Positions 52,606 to 60,753 are shown, counted from the first letter of the stretch. The stretch: 64,000 nucleotides of DNA from Rossellomorea vietnamensis (GCF_025398035.1 NZ_CP104558.1:186001-250000), one strand, 5' to 3'. Numbers and translations: made by a program. Notes: generated from the sequence alone by a model not told the origin.

Positions 52606-53268
52606 ATGTGCGGTAGATTTTCTTTGACGACCCCCTTGGAAGAATTGGTAAAACACTATTTGATTGATGAATTTCTTGAAGACTGGAAGCCGCGATACAA
52701 TATCGCTCCATCCCAGAACGTCCTTTCCCTTATTTCTCATAAGGGGAAGAGGAGGGCAGGTGAAATCAAATGGGGGCTTGTTCCCCATTGGGCTGACGCC
52801 TCTAAGTGGAAGCCATTGATCAATGCCCGTAGTGAAACGCTCCTTGTCAAACCCAGTTTTAAATCCCTTGTGCATTCAAGAAGGATGGTGATCATTGCTG
52901 ACGGTTTTTATGAATGGAAGAAGGAGGAGTCAGGGAGGATGCCAGTAAGGTTCAAATTAAAAGAAGAAAAGCCATTTGTTTTTGCCGGGTTATGGGACAG
53001 GAATGGGGAGGTCACTACATCGACAATTCTGACAACCGAAGCCAATTCTCTGGTTGAAGATGTACATGAAAGAATGCCTGTGATGCTCACAAACAGTGAA
53101 GATATTGAGAAATGGCTCAACACCGATGAATATTCCTTTGATCAGGCTGCGTCCGTATTAAAGCCACTCCCAAGAGAAGTGATGGAGGGTTACCGGGTGT
53201 CCACCTACGTGAACTCTCCTAAACATGACACATCGGAATGCATTGTTCCGGTATCATCTGAAGGATAA
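52606..53268 (+). CDS. SRAP-domain protein (HMCES/YedK family)
   Basis: Forms a DNA-protein crosslink with abasic sites in single-stranded DNA, shielding them. The 220-residue protein starts MCGRF so that Cys2 becomes the N-terminal nucleophile after Met removal. Other family residues: PRYNIAPSQ, WGLVPHWA, NARSETL, FYEWKK with the catalytic Glu near 102, and VHERMPV with the His near 154. The ATG at 52606 follows GAGGTG; the in-frame start at 52597 would bury the catalytic Cys. Confidence 0.94.
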   Translation: MCGRFSLTTPLEELVKHYLIDEFLEDWKPRYNIAPSQNVLSLISHKGKRRAGEIKWGLVPHWADASKWKPLINARSETLLVKPSFKSLVHSRRMVIIADGFYEWKKEESGRMPVRFKLKEEKPFVFAGLWDRNGEVTTSTILTTEANSLVEDVHERMPVMLTNSEDIEKWLNTDEYSFDQAASVLKPLPREVMEGYRVSTYVNSPKHDTSECIVPVSSEG

Positions 53269-53361
53269 AAAATTTTCATACTTTTGCACGGTTTGACATT
53301 TTATGAGGGCTTAAATAGGGTATAATATAGGCATAAACGGGTGAAAAAGAGGATTGATACT

Positions 53362-53613
53362 TTGCTTACCAAAACCATCGAGTTCAAATCAAAGTATGGA
53401 CGGAAGGTCAAAATCTCAGAAGTTCCTGTATTGAAGAAAGACAGCCCTCTCTACCTAAGGGTAAATCTCAGGCTGCATCAATTTATCACTAAAGTGATGA
53501 ATCATAATGGGCCTAAGACCATCTTCAGCTTTAGAGAACATTTAAAGAGAACGACGAAATGGTCAGAGTACGAAGAAATTTATCAATCAGAAGAGTTAAA
53601 GAATAATGCATAG
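53362..53613 (+). CDS. ypmP: YpmP, DUF2535 family protein
   Basis: An 83-residue soluble protein of unknown function. It contains LTKTIEFKSKYGRKVKISEVPVL, VNLRLHQFITKVM, and ends KRTTKWSEYEEIY. Size and position fit YpmP (DUF2535). TTG at 53362 (GAGG 9 bases upstream) gives the usual length; GTG at 53341 gives 90 residues but has no clear SD. TATAAT at 53317-53322 is a likely -10. Confidence 0.78.
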   Translation: MLTKTIEFKSKYGRKVKISEVPVLKKDSPLYLRVNLRLHQFITKVMNHNGPKTIFSFREHLKRTTKWSEYEEIYQSEELKNNA

Positions 53614-53631
53614 TTTTGCAGGGTTCTGATC

Positions 53632-53669
53632 CTAAAGGCTAGAGATGCCTATGGATCAGACCTTTTTGT
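53632..53669 (+). terminator. Terminator after ypmP
   Basis: CTGATCC-TAAAGGC pairs with GCCTATGGATCAG with mismatches, followed by CCTTTTTG. Confidence 0.7.
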
Positions 53670-53798
53670 ATGACTTCCATTCTGTTAGGGGCTTATCCCG
53701 GGATTTATATATCGATCCATGTCCTGAGTTAAATGCTTACTATCTATTTAAATCCTCAGCGATTAACGATATAATACTAATGATATGGGAGATAGGAT

Positions 53799-54650
53799 GT
53801 GGCAAAATTGACCAAAATTAAGATTGTAACAGATTCGACAGTTGATTTATCTGATGAAGTCGTAAAAGAATTGGATATTCATGTGGTTCCTCTGTCCATT
53901 TCAATTGATGGGGAAACATACTTAGATAGAGTAGATCTTTCACCTCTGAGCTTCTTAGAAAAAATGAAGGCCTCGAAAGAATTACCAAAAAGTTCTCAAC
54001 CGCCTGCAGGGTCATTTGTTGAACTGTATGATGAATTAGGTAAAGATGGATCACCCATTTTATCCATACATATGACCGGTAATATGAGTGGGACCGTTCG
54101 ATCGGCAGAGTCTGCTGCGGAAATGTCTTCAGCAGATGTGACGGTAGTAGATTCCCGTTTCATTTCAAAAGGATTGGCCTTTCAGGTGATTGAAGCCGCC
54201 AAACTTGCTCAAGAAGGAAAGTCTATGGATGAAATCCTTGCAGCCATCGAAGAGATCCGTTCCAACACCAAGTTGTTTGTCGTGGTGGATACCCTTGAAA
54301 ACCTTGTAAAGGGTGGGAGAATCGGGAAAGGGCGCGCCATGATCGGTTCCCTGCTCAATATCAAGCCGATTGCATCACTGGAAGGAGCAGAGTATACTCC
54401 CGTTGCAAAGGTTCGAAGTCACTCACAGGTAGTGAAGTATTTAACGGCACAATTTGTGGAAGACGTGAAAGGAAAGACCATACGGGGAGTTGGACTCGTC
54501 CATGCGGATGGAATGAATCTCGCTCAAAACCTGAAAGCCAAGATCATAGAGAAAACAGGATACGATCAAATCGAAATTGCACCGACAACGCCTATCATCA
54601 GTACACATACAGGTATCGGGGCCATCGGTTTCATGTATTATACAGACTAA
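53799..54650 (+). CDS. DegV family fatty-acid-binding protein (2)
   Basis: A 283-residue FakB-type protein. Visible motifs: IVTDSTVDLSDE, VPLSISIDGETYLDRVDLS, SSQPPAGSFVE, SIHMTGNMSGTVRSA, VKGGRIGKGRAMIGSLLNIKPI and STHTGIGAIGF. GTG start; GGGAG about 12 bases upstream. Distinct paralogue of the DegV at 41848, possibly with a different acyl preference. Terminator follows. Confidence 0.92.
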   Translation: MAKLTKIKIVTDSTVDLSDEVVKELDIHVVPLSISIDGETYLDRVDLSPLSFLEKMKASKELPKSSQPPAGSFVELYDELGKDGSPILSIHMTGNMSGTVRSAESAAEMSSADVTVVDSRFISKGLAFQVIEAAKLAQEGKSMDEILAAIEEIRSNTKLFVVVDTLENLVKGGRIGKGRAMIGSLLNIKPIASLEGAEYTPVAKVRSHSQVVKYLTAQFVEDVKGKTIRGVGLVHADGMNLAQNLKAKIIEKTGYDQIEIAPTTPIISTHTGIGAIGFMYYTD

Positions 54651-54652
54651 TG

Positions 54653-54691
54653 AAAAAAGACGAAAGGGAATCCATCCTTTCGTCTTTTTTT
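54653..54691 (+). terminator. Terminator after degV (2)
   Basis: AAAAAAGACGAAAGG pairs with CCTTTCGTCTTTTTT (54676-54690). Confidence 0.85.
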
Positions 54692-54699
54692 CTGGATGA

Positions 54700-54729
54700 A
54701 ACAGACAGCAGGAAAACCTGCTGCCTGTT
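54700..54729 (-). terminator. Hairpin after the PCYCGC lipoprotein gene
   Basis: AACAGACAGCAGG and CCTGCTGCCTGTT pair with one mismatch, directly after the minus-strand stop codon. Confidence 0.55.
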
Positions 54730-54730
54730 A

Positions 54731-55216
54731 TCATGATGGCATCGGAGTCGGGGTGGGCTTTGCGTAGCCTTCTTTATATTGTTCATCTATGAATGTTCTG
54801 ATTTGCTTGATGGATTCGCCATTTTTATATTTTACGATGGATTCAGCTGCAATTTTCAAGCAAAGCTCACATCTGGTACCATGGTCGTCCCACACCACTT
54901 TGTCCCCCTCCATTTTATAAACAAAGCAATTCAGGTTGCTTTCGTGTCCGGCTGAATCCCCGCATCCGCAATAACAAGGAATATATTTTAGGAGATCAGG
55001 GTTTTTAGCTGCCGAGGAATAGATGAGTTTCATATTATCATCCTTATCGTCAAGAAATGAGGGAAGGGTGTCGACAGAAGCAGTTTCTTCCCTGATGTCC
55101 CCGTTTGCCGCAGTATGGTCTTTATGAGGATCTTCATTCTGATCACTTGAACAACCGGCAAGTAATCCTAATAAACCAATCAAACATGTGAAATACAAAA
55201 AGAGATTTTTCTTCAT
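54731..55216 (-). CDS. PCYCGC-motif lipoprotein
   Basis: A 161-residue lipoprotein: signal peptide ending in the lipobox LLAGC (Cys about residue 21), a charged linker, then the domain with YIPCYCGCGDSAGHESNLNCF and later RCELCLKIA. These cysteines give a possible metal or redox site outside the membrane. The family function is not established. The ATG at 55216 follows AAAGGTG at 6 bases. Position is near the place where B. subtilis has the copper chaperone ypmQ, so a copper role is possible (inference). Confidence 0.85.
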   Translation of the reverse strand: MKKNLFLYFTCLIGLLGLLAGCSSDQNEDPHKDHTAANGDIREETASVDTLPSFLDDKDDNMKLIYSSAAKNPDLLKYIPCYCGCGDSAGHESNLNCFVYKMEGDKVVWDDHGTRCELCLKIAAESIVKYKNGESIKQIRTFIDEQYKEGYAKPTPTPMPS

Positions 55217-55426
55217 TCCAATCACCTTTCATTTTAGATATATAGTTATTGTAGCATGGTACCCATCACGGGTTCGTCCATGTTATGGTTGATTTTATGA
55301 ATATTCTTGCCACCTCATAACTACAATCAACATATCATAGAAATATAATAGGCAAGAAAGGCTCAGATAGAATCGTGAACGACAGCATTTCCTCCTTATT
55401 ATAGGATGTTTGATGAAGGGAAGTGT

Positions 55427-55458
55427 ATGTGCTTGTCTGATAAAAAAAAGTTTTAGTG
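55427..55458 (+). other. Putative -1 frameshift start of the nucleoside hydrolase
   Basis: ATG at 55427 has AAGGGAAG upstream and opens a short frame MCLSDKKK. At A44-G50 the heptamer A AAA AAG is in phase for -1 slippage, and the zero frame stops at TAG 55454. After a -1 slip the frame continues VLVISDFGIDD into the hydrolase. Alternatives: an 8/9-A homopolymer sequencing error, or transcriptional slippage. Confidence 0.5.
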
Positions 55459-56409
55459 ATTTCAGATTTTGGAATCGATGATATCGTCGCAGTCCTGTAT
55501 GCTTACTATAGCGATACGATTGAAGTCGTTGGGATTGTTTCGGACTATGGGAATGTTTCCAGAGAATCCGCATTGAAAAATGTAAAATACCTGCAAAGCA
55601 TTACGGGGATAACCGATATCCCGGTTATCGGCGGTGCAGTCTCTGCCTTGACGGGTACCCGGCCGAATTTCTATCCGGAAGTTCATGGGGTGGCTGGACT
55701 TGGGCCGATCGTTCCGGATGAAATGGCATTCGACGCTTCTGACATAAGTGAAAATTTCTATGAAATCAAGGAACTCATCAATCAATACGCAGGAGAACTT
55801 TATATTTACTCTGCCGGCCGATTGACCTCATTGGCCACTGCTTTCATTTTGTACCCGGAAACGATGAAGAAAGTGAAAGAATTTTATGTGATGGGTGGGG
55901 CTTTCAATGTACCTGGAAATGTCACCCCGACAGCAGAAGCCAATTTCTATGGAGATCCTTATGCGGCGAATATCCTGATTCAGCTTGCCCCTAAGAAGAT
56001 TCACCTCATTCCATTGGATGTTACAATGTATGCACTCATAACTCCCCTCATGATCGATCAACTTCATGAATTTTATCTGAAATCAAATGATAAGGTTGGC
56101 CAGATCATAAAACCAATGGTTGATTATTATTACGGGTTTTACAAGAAGACGTATCCGGATATTACTGGAAGTCCCCTTCATGACCTAGTGGCCATGTGGG
56201 CCCTTGCCGATGGAGGGAAGATGATATTTGAGGAAGTCCCGATACGGGTTGCCGTCAATACGGGTTGTACATTTGGTCAGAGCGTCGGGGATTTCAGGAA
56301 GTCAACGGATAAAGAACCATGGCGGGTCCATAAAATTGCAAAACAGTTCCATTACGGTCAATTTATAAAGGAAGTTTTTTCTACTTTGCAATCAGGACCG
56401 AGCCGTTAG
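55456..56409 (+). CDS. Inosine-uridine nucleoside hydrolase family protein
   Basis: Cleaves the N-glycosidic bond of ribonucleosides in salvage. The open frame has 317 residues from a GTG with no ribosome binding site. Calcium-site aspartates appear in ISDFGIDDIVAV (usual form D-T-D-P-G-I-D-D), and VMGGAFNVPGNVTPTAEANFYGDPYAA carries the N and DP residues of the family. The C-terminal His is in SPLHDLVAM. The usual first strand (KKVLV) is encoded upstream in the same frame but follows TGA TAA stops, so the true start may need frameshifting from 55427. Confidence 0.85.
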   Translation: MISDFGIDDIVAVLYAYYSDTIEVVGIVSDYGNVSRESALKNVKYLQSITGITDIPVIGGAVSALTGTRPNFYPEVHGVAGLGPIVPDEMAFDASDISENFYEIKELINQYAGELYIYSAGRLTSLATAFILYPETMKKVKEFYVMGGAFNVPGNVTPTAEANFYGDPYAANILIQLAPKKIHLIPLDVTMYALITPLMIDQLHEFYLKSNDKVGQIIKPMVDYYYGFYKKTYPDITGSPLHDLVAMWALADGGKMIFEEVPIRVAVNTGCTFGQSVGDFRKSTDKEPWRVHKIAKQFHYGQFIKEVFSTLQSGPSR

Positions 56410-56499
56410 AATTGGCGATGGCCGGTGGATGAGTGTATTAATGTTTTATAGGTGAAGAACCGTGATATAATAATTAAAAGAGTAAGCGAGGTGACACAT

Positions 56500-57330
56500 A
56501 TGAAGAAAATGTCCATTCTCATGCTCGCTTTTGTTTTTTTCCTGGCAGGGTGTTCGTTGGAAGATGCTGCTGATCATATTACAAGGGAAGTATCGAAGTG
56601 GGATAAAGAAAGTCCCAATGAAACATTTATACCGAAAAACCTGAAGGTGGTTTCAATAGGAGATTCATTGACTCAAGGTGTCGGTGACAGTACGAAAAAG
56701 GGTGGGTATGTTCCTTATTTGGAAAAAAGTCTTGAAACATTGGATGGTGTTAAGGATGCCCAGTTTCATAACTACGGAGTAAGGGGAAACCGTACCGATC
56801 AATTACTGAAAAGGCTGAAGAAGGAAGATGTGAAATCTTCCATTAAAGAATCTGATTTAGTAATGATCACCATCGGTGGAAACGATGTTATGAAAATTTT
56901 TCGTGAAAATTTATCACACTTGAAGTTAGAGGTATTCCAGGAGGAGAAACGACAATATCAACTCCGGTTACAAGAGATCATTGAAACGATCAGAACTTAT
57001 AACCCCGATGCAGGCATTGTCCTGGTCGGTCTGTATAATCCTTTTAATACTTGGTTTTCGGATATTGATGAAGTCAATCAGGTGATTCATAATTGGAATG
57101 AAGCGAGCATACAGGTACTGACGGGTTATGATAAGACGTTATTCGTGAAAATCGAGGACTTATTTATTGATGCAGGGGATACTTTGTTGTATGAAGACTA
57201 CTTTCATCCGAATGATGAAGGGTATAAACTGATCGCAGACCGAATGTTTACGGATCTTGCAAAAGGGGAAACATTAGCTACATTGACAGATAGAAAAGAT
57301 TCTGTTGAGGAAGAGGAGCAGCCGTCATGA
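56500..57330 (+). CDS. ypmR: YpmR, GDSL-type lipase/esterase lipoprotein
   Basis: An exported SGNH hydrolase of 276 residues. Signal peptide with lipobox FFLAGC (Cys about residue 18). SGNH blocks: SIGDSLTQGVGD with the nucleophile Ser, GVRGNRTDQL (Gly), ITIGGNDVMKIF (Asn), and DYFHPNDEGYKLIADRM (Asp-x2-His). ATG at 56500 follows GAGGTG; an upstream in-frame start at 56452 would precede the signal peptide by 16 residues. Overlaps ypmS by ATGA. Confidence 0.93.
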   Translation: MKKMSILMLAFVFFLAGCSLEDAADHITREVSKWDKESPNETFIPKNLKVVSIGDSLTQGVGDSTKKGGYVPYLEKSLETLDGVKDAQFHNYGVRGNRTDQLLKRLKKEDVKSSIKESDLVMITIGGNDVMKIFRENLSHLKLEVFQEEKRQYQLRLQEIIETIRTYNPDAGIVLVGLYNPFNTWFSDIDEVNQVIHNWNEASIQVLTGYDKTLFVKIEDLFIDAGDTLLYEDYFHPNDEGYKLIADRMFTDLAKGETLATLTDRKDSVEEEEQPS

Positions 57331-57914
57331 AGAACAAATGGAAGGTGGGGTTCTTTGTCCTTTTAGGTATGATCATACTGGGATTCGTCATCATCGTGTC
57401 CATGATCTTTATGCCTGTAAAGGATGATGCACTGCCTGACAACAACAAAAATACAAATCAACAAGTTGGATTTAATGTAGAGACCAACAAGAAAGATTTA
57501 AATCTTATCATTGAACATTATATTGAAGAAGAAGGTATGAAAGGGCCGGTGGATTACGACGTTCAGCTCAAGGATGACGTTGAGCTACTCGGATCCGTCC
57601 CTGTCTTTACTTCAGATCTGGACTTTAAATTGAGCTTTGAACCGAAGGCGTTGGATAATGGGGATATTCTGTTAAAACAAAAATCCATTTCAGTAGGTTC
57701 ACTGAATCTTCCGGTCAACTATGTATTGAAAGTGATCAGAGATTCTTATAATTTTCCGGACTGGGTAAAGATTCAACCCAATGATGAATTGATTTACGTT
57801 TCACTGCAAGACATGAAACTGAAGAGTGATGTGAAAGTACGGGCAAACGAATTTGATTTGAAAGAAGATAATATTTCATTCAGACTGCTTGTCCCTGTCG
57901 ACCGTGCACAATAA
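57327..57914 (+). CDS. ypmS: YpmS, DUF2140 membrane-anchored protein
   Basis: A 195-residue protein with one N-terminal membrane anchor (about 8-30) and an extracytoplasmic beta-rich DUF2140 domain (YDVQLKDDVELLGSVPVF...KLKSDVKVRANEFDLKEDNISF). Function unknown; it is always next to ypmR in Bacillus, suggesting a joint role at the cell surface. Start overlaps ypmR (ATGA). Terminator follows. Confidence 0.92.
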   Translation: MKNKWKVGFFVLLGMIILGFVIIVSMIFMPVKDDALPDNNKNTNQQVGFNVETNKKDLNLIIEHYIEEEGMKGPVDYDVQLKDDVELLGSVPVFTSDLDFKLSFEPKALDNGDILLKQKSISVGSLNLPVNYVLKVIRDSYNFPDWVKIQPNDELIYVSLQDMKLKSDVKVRANEFDLKEDNISFRLLVPVDRAQ

Positions 57915-57915
57915 G

Positions 57916-57950
57916 AAAAAGGTGGCTTCCTGCTGGAGTCACCTTTTTTG
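57916..57950. terminator. Terminator after ypmS
   Basis: AAAAAGGTGGCTTCC pairs with GGAGTCACCTTTTT with one mismatch; convergent with the DUF4397 gene. Confidence 0.82.
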
Positions 57951-57962
57951 TATGGGAAATCT

Positions 57963-58703
57963 TTATCCTTTCAACAGTAGAGCTTCCAGTTCCGGTGTTC
58001 CATTGGCTAATCCAACGGCAACGATCGTGTAAGCCTGATTCGGGCTCAGCTTCACATTCGGAACACTCAGTACACTGTTTTTACTTCCGGCGACCCTTGC
58101 CTCGAGATTGACGGTCATTGGCATCAGGCCAAGGTAATCGGTTGCTTGTTTAAAGGATATATCCGGGAATATGACATCCCCGCCTTTCACAGCTATATCG
58201 ACTGCCGGGGCATCAGGGGAAAGGTGAATGAACTTTACCTTTGTTTCTCCGCTTGGCACAGTTGGATCATCGAGATAAGGAAGTAATTGCATTTTATTCA
58301 GTGTTCCAACAGCTGCCAGAGTGTAGATTTTTCCTGGATCGATTTTCACTTTTTTACTGATGACTGTCGTCACACTTGTACCTGCAGGATATACATCAAT
58401 ATGATACTTTCCGGCTGGTAAAGTTAAATAATCGCTCACATCCTTGAAGGCTACATCCCGTAATACACGATTTCCGTTCACATATACATCAACATTCGGT
58501 GCATCAGGGACGGCATGTAACACACGGACGTACGAAGGCTGTGTAGAGGTTGTCATGTCAGCTCGCTGTGCCTGCATGGCAAGCCTCATATATTTAAGAT
58601 GCTTCTGGTAGTAATGAACGTGCATTGACGGATCGGAATATTTATAATAACCGGATAACAAGTCATACATCGCAGCTTTCGTCAAATAATCATGTTGGCT
58701 CAT
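57963..58703 (-). CDS. DUF4397 protein with unusual helical N-terminus
   Basis: A 246-residue protein with two DUF4397 repeats (YVRVLHAVPDAPNVDVYVNG and VKFIHLSPDAPAVDIAVKGG), each an Ig-like beta domain. Residues 1-50 are helical, Tyr/His/Lys-rich (MSQHDYLTKAAMYDLLSGYYKYS), with no signal peptide. DUF4397 proteins are usually exported. The ATG at 58703 has AAGGGAGAG upstream; the upstream in-frame region to 58769 has hydrophobic stretches but no SD. A spore or cell-surface role is only a guess. Confidence 0.86.
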   Translation of the reverse strand: MSQHDYLTKAAMYDLLSGYYKYSDPSMHVHYYQKHLKYMRLAMQAQRADMTTSTQPSYVRVLHAVPDAPNVDVYVNGNRVLRDVAFKDVSDYLTLPAGKYHIDVYPAGTSVTTVISKKVKIDPGKIYTLAAVGTLNKMQLLPYLDDPTVPSGETKVKFIHLSPDAPAVDIAVKGGDVIFPDISFKQATDYLGLMPMTVNLEARVAGSKNSVLSVPNVKLSPNQAYTIVAVGLANGTPELEALLLKG

Positions 58704-58797
58704 CCGTATCTCTCCCTTAACAGTATTAACACAATAGAATATGCCGGGGAGAAAAAATGGTGAAAACACCTATTTTTATAAAAATCAGAAATATAGC

Positions 58798-58826
58798 TTG
58801 CAATCCGGATGAAAATATTGGATAAT
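58798..58826 (+). promoter_or_regulatory. Sigma-A-like promoter of the attenuator leader
   Basis: TTGCAA (58798-58803), 17-bp spacer, GATAAT (58821-58826). Transcription would start near 58833, about 27 bases before the leader peptide ATG. Confidence 0.6.
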
Positions 58827-58859
58827 AAAAGTACTAATTGAGAAAGTGGGTGATGTCAT

Positions 58860-58949
58860 ATGAACCTATCATTAATTGAGCAAAAGGCTAATGTATATAC
58901 GTATTATATCGGTTCTGCACGTCAACTCACTTTAAACGGGATTCTTTGA
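58860..58949 (+). CDS. Leader peptide, 29 residues
   Basis: ATG with a strong SD (AAAGTGGGTGATG close to full anti-SD complementarity). The product MNLSLIEQKANVYTYYIG continues SARQLTLNGIL and has no membrane segment. Its stop TGA lies at the start of the inner antiterminator stem. Size and overlap with the alternative RNA stems fit a regulatory leader peptide rather than a working protein. Confidence 0.7.
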   Translation: MNLSLIEQKANVYTYYIGSARQLTLNGIL

Positions 58950-58971
58950 TTTTTTCATTTCTTCTTTCATG

Positions 58972-59016
58972 AAAAATCCGTTGACGTGTCGAACCACGCA
59001 ACGGATTTTTTATTTT
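58972..59016 (+). terminator. Leader terminator before the second rsgA
   Basis: AAAAATCCGTTG (58972-58983) pairs perfectly with CAACGGATTTTT (58999-59010); CGTG/CACG extends the stem inside after a one-base bulge. TATTTT follows. It ends only 14 bases before the start codon, within the leader of the same gene. Confidence 0.85.
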
Positions 59017-59029
59017 GGGAGGAAACAAG

Positions 59030-60055
59030 TTGAATACTAACGAAACAGTTTTTGAAATGATGAATCACCTGACAGAAGAAGGCTTTATATTGGGAAGGGT
59101 TGTGACCGAACAAAGGGGTGCCTTTATGGTCATGACACGAACAGGGGAAGTATTAAGTAAGATTTCAGGTAAACTCAGGTTTGACACCGTTCAGCGCGAA
59201 GATCTACCCGCCGTAGGTGACTGGGTACTCCTAAGCAAGGAAGGGGCGGTCATTGAAAAAGTACTGCCACGGACCAGTAAATTCTCCAGGAAAAAAGCAG
59301 GAAATGAAGCAGAAGAGCAAATCATTGCTACCAATATCAATACCGTCTTCATCCTATCTTCATTAAACGATGATCTCAATAGCAAACGGATGGAGCGATA
59401 TTTACTTCTATGCTGGGAAAGCGGTGCAAATCCTGTCATCGTCCTGACAAAATCGGATACATGTTCCGATATAGAAGAAAAGAAAAGAGAAGTGGAGAAT
59501 ACTTTGCTTGGGGTGAAAGTCGTTACCATAAGCGCCGTCAGTCGGAAAGGGATAGAGGACCTGATGCCTTATTTAGATAAGGGGCAAACCGTCGCCCTCG
59601 TTGGTTCTTCAGGGGTGGGGAAATCCACACTGACCAATCTGCTTGTAGGATATGATGTCCAGAAGACAAAGGAAATAAGGGAATCCGATGACAAGGGCCG
59701 CCATACCACGACTCATCGGGAACTTTTTCTTTTAGAAAATGGTGCTGCGATCATTGATACCCCGGGGATGAGGGAAATCCAATTATGGCAGGGGCAGGAA
59801 GGATTGTCCACACAATACCATGATATTGAGGAATTAGCCCTTCACTGCCGATTCAATGACTGCCAGCATGAAGATGAACCAGGCTGCGGGATTCGCATGT
59901 CCATTGAAGAAGGAAGCCTTTCAGAAGAGAGGCTCGAACACTATCAGAAGCTGCAAAGGGAAATCGCTTATATGGAAAGACGGGGAAATAAGCGGTTAGA
60001 ATCTTTGGAACGAAAGAAGTGGAAAAGTATAGGGAAGCAGAGAAAGCTTAAATAA
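59030..60055 (+). CDS. RsgA-type circularly permuted GTPase (second copy type)
   Basis: A ribosome-associated GTPase of the RsgA family, acting in late 30S assembly or stress. The 341-residue protein has an N-terminal OB fold, then the permuted order G4 (VLTKSD near 140), G1 (GSSGVGKST near 192), G3 (DTPGMRE near 243), and the zinc site C-x4-C-x-H-x5-C in [15 protein letters not shown]. The basic tail and length fit the long E. coli-type branch rather than B. subtilis YloQ (298 residues). TTG at 59030 has GGGAGG 7 bases upstream. It is preceded by an attenuator. Confidence 0.9.
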   Translation: MNTNETVFEMMNHLTEEGFILGRVVTEQRGAFMVMTRTGEVLSKISGKLRFDTVQREDLPAVGDWVLLSKEGAVIEKVLPRTSKFSRKKAGNEAEEQIIATNINTVFILSSLNDDLNSKRMERYLLLCWESGANPVIVLTKSDTCSDIEEKKREVENTLLGVKVVTISAVSRKGIEDLMPYLDKGQTVALVGSSGVGKSTLTNLLVGYDVQKTKEIRESDDKGRHTTTHRELFLLENGAAIIDTPGMREIQLWQGQEGLSTQYHDIEELALHCRFNDCQHEDEPGCGIRMSIEEGSLSEERLEHYQKLQREIAYMERRGNKRLESLERKKWKSIGKQRKLK

Positions 60056-60062
60056 AGGACGA

Positions 60063-60098
60063 AAAGAGTGACCCATTGGTGGGCGCTCTTTTTTTTAT
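60063..60098 (+). terminator. Terminator after the rsgA-like gene
   Basis: AAGAGTG-ACCCA pairs with TGGGC-GCTCTT using wobbles, followed by a run of T. Confidence 0.75.
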
Positions 60099-60207
60099 CA
60101 TGGTGAGGTTTGATTTAAGCTTAATGCTTTCCCTTTTTAACAGGAATGCGTTAAAATCGCATACAAAGGGAATAGTGAAAGAGAATGTTATGGAAAGGAT
60201 GACGAGC

Positions 60208-60753
60208 ATGTCAGAAACTGAAATGTATCAAAAAGCCACGTTTGCCGGAGGATGTTTCTGGTGCATGGTAAAACCATTTGATGAACAGCCCGGAATCGGC
60301 AGTGTGACATCCGGATACACAGGGGGACACGTTCCAAACCCATCTTATAAAGAAGTATGTTCAGAAACGACAGGGCACTATGAAGCCGTTCAAATCGAAT
60401 ATGACCCTTCCGTTTTTCCTTACGAAAAGTTATTGGAACTGTACTGGCAGCAAATCGACCCCACGGATCCCGGCGGTCAGTTTTTTGACAGGGGCCAATC
60501 GTATAAAACGGTCATTTTTTACCATGACGAAGAGCAGAAAAGACTGGCCGAGGAATCGAAGGACAGGCTCGGGAAGTCGGGGATCTTTTCCAAGCCAATC
60601 GCCACAGAGATTTTACCTGCCAAGGAATTTTATCCTGCAGAGGAATACCATCAGGACTATTACAAAAAGAACCCTGGTCATTATCAACGATACAGCAGGG
60701 GATCTGGAAGAGTTGCATTCATTGAAAATCATTGGGGGGATAAGAATGAGTAA
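60208..60753 (+). CDS. msrA: Peptide methionine (S)-S-oxide reductase
   Basis: Repairs the S-epimer of oxidised methionine. The 181-residue protein has the active motif FAGGCFWCM with Cys16 as nucleophile, [25 protein letters not shown], and [25 protein letters not shown] at 60208 is chosen: GGAAAGGATG lies 8 bases upstream; earlier in-frame starts are long and unsupported. Overlaps msrB. Confidence 0.95.
   Translation: MSETEMYQKATFAGGCFWCMVKPFDEQPGIGSVTSGYTGGHVPNPSYKEVCSETTGHYEAVQIEYDPSVFPYEKLLELYWQQIDPTDPGGQFFDRGQSYKTVIFYHDEEQKRLAEESKDRLGKSGIFSKPIATEILPAKEFYPAEEYHQDYYKKNPGHYQRYSRGSGRVAFIENHWGDKNE

Larger units (their letters stand above)
58833..59016 (+). promoter_or_regulatory. Putative ribosome-mediated transcription attenuator of the second rsgA
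   Basis: Leader RNA with a peptide, an antiterminator and a terminator. The antiterminator's outer stem is 58911-58926 with 58980-58995 (14 of 16 pairs); an inner stem GATTTTTTC/GAAAAATC lies at 58948-58978. Both use the left arm of the terminator (58972-58983), so the structures exclude each other. The outer left arm is codons 18-22 of the leader peptide, so a ribosome stalled earlier would free it and favour readthrough. Confidence 0.72.

Noticed and set aside
55295..55455. Complete degradation of the nucleoside hydrolase as a pseudogene
   Set aside because: The remaining 317 codons are intact with family motifs preserved, so only the start is in doubt; it is reported as a frameshift candidate instead.
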